A DNA stretch of 64,000 bases, from the NCBI GenBank assembly GCA_900104855.1, contig FNSS01000001.1:6323501-6387500 (forward strand). Reading direction: 5' to 3'. Source of the stretch: Rhizobiales bacterium GAS188 (lineage in GTDB: Bacteria > Pseudomonadota > Alphaproteobacteria > Rhizobiales > Beijerinckiaceae). Shown here piece by piece: positions 63,907 through 64,000 of the stretch (positions are counted from its first letter, which is position 1; the number at the start of each line of letters is the position of its first letter). The notes under the pieces were generated by a model that was given only the letters and a program-made list of their open reading frames with translations, searched no databases and had not been told where the DNA came from. The translations under genes were made by a program, and so were the position numbers.

Positions 63907-64000
63907 GCATCTTTCGCAATTTGGCGCTTCAGGGCCGGTGTTGCTTGAGTGATTGTGCCGCGTTCAACGCGCCGCAAAGGACGATCCGGACTCAACTCAT

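Overview
The window is a continuous piece of high-GC chromosomal DNA from an alphaproteobacterium, most likely of the order Hyphomicrobiales (Rhizobiales). The reasons are the TIGR02300 zinc-ribbon protein, the alphaproteobacterial type of LexA box (GTTC-N7-GTTC), a class III cyclase fused to TolB-like and TPR parts, a dihydroorotase-like PyrC without its metal motif, many small secreted rhizobial-type proteins, and REP-like intergenic palindromes. No plasmid, phage late genes, rRNA or CRISPR array was seen.

Layout. 1-6354: peptide-type ABC importer (two permeases, two ATPases, a metallo-hydrolase, and a convergent substrate-binding protein). 6596-8703: lutBC-type lactate oxidation genes without lutA. 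9053-10621: two tandem paralogous secreted proteins. 10670-13082: a conserved hypothetical, an acyl-CoA dehydrogenase and a TIGR02300 protein. 13149-14544: a tRNA-Ala gene whose 3' end is repeated 1,306 bp downstream, with a decayed tyrosine integrase beside the second copy, i.e. the scar of an integrated element. 14732-16709: small secreted, membrane and regulatory proteins. 17268-23305: a probable oxalate module (GntR regulator, ThDP-dependent decarboxylase-like enzyme, formyl-CoA transferase with a Lys/Ala-rich N-terminal tail, OxlT-like antiporter). 23459-26379: lipid A acyltransferase, lexA with its operator, EthD-like protein. 26733-31101: an ECF sigma/AhpD-like pair, an RcnR-type regulator with RcnA-type nickel/cobalt efflux, and a second ECF sigma factor that shares a promoter motif with a DUF4142-cupredoxin operon. 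31531-38348: cyclase-TPR protein, RNase R, diguanylate cyclase, ClpP-fold secreted protein. 38405-43856: topoisomerase I, DUF3096, AidB-like and YqhA proteins. 44018-48215: pyrB-pyrC'-plsY-dprA operon. 48334-54264: ruvX, UPF0173 hydrolase, 2OG oxygenase, gatC-gatA. 54488-63906: secreted proteins, glutathione S-transferase, an orphan substrate-binding protein, a D-Ala-D-Ala carboxypeptidase, a CobW-type GTPase and an M23 peptidase.

The gene content is mostly housekeeping and nutrient uptake. The less ordinary parts are the tRNA-Ala island scar, the FRC enzyme with a histone-like tail, the two-promoter ECF regulon, the PyrC' pseudo-enzyme, and several families of short intergenic repeats including a heptamer array that can fold back on itself. 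No clearly new defence or biosynthetic system was found. Long antisense open frames are frequent because of the GC content and were left out.
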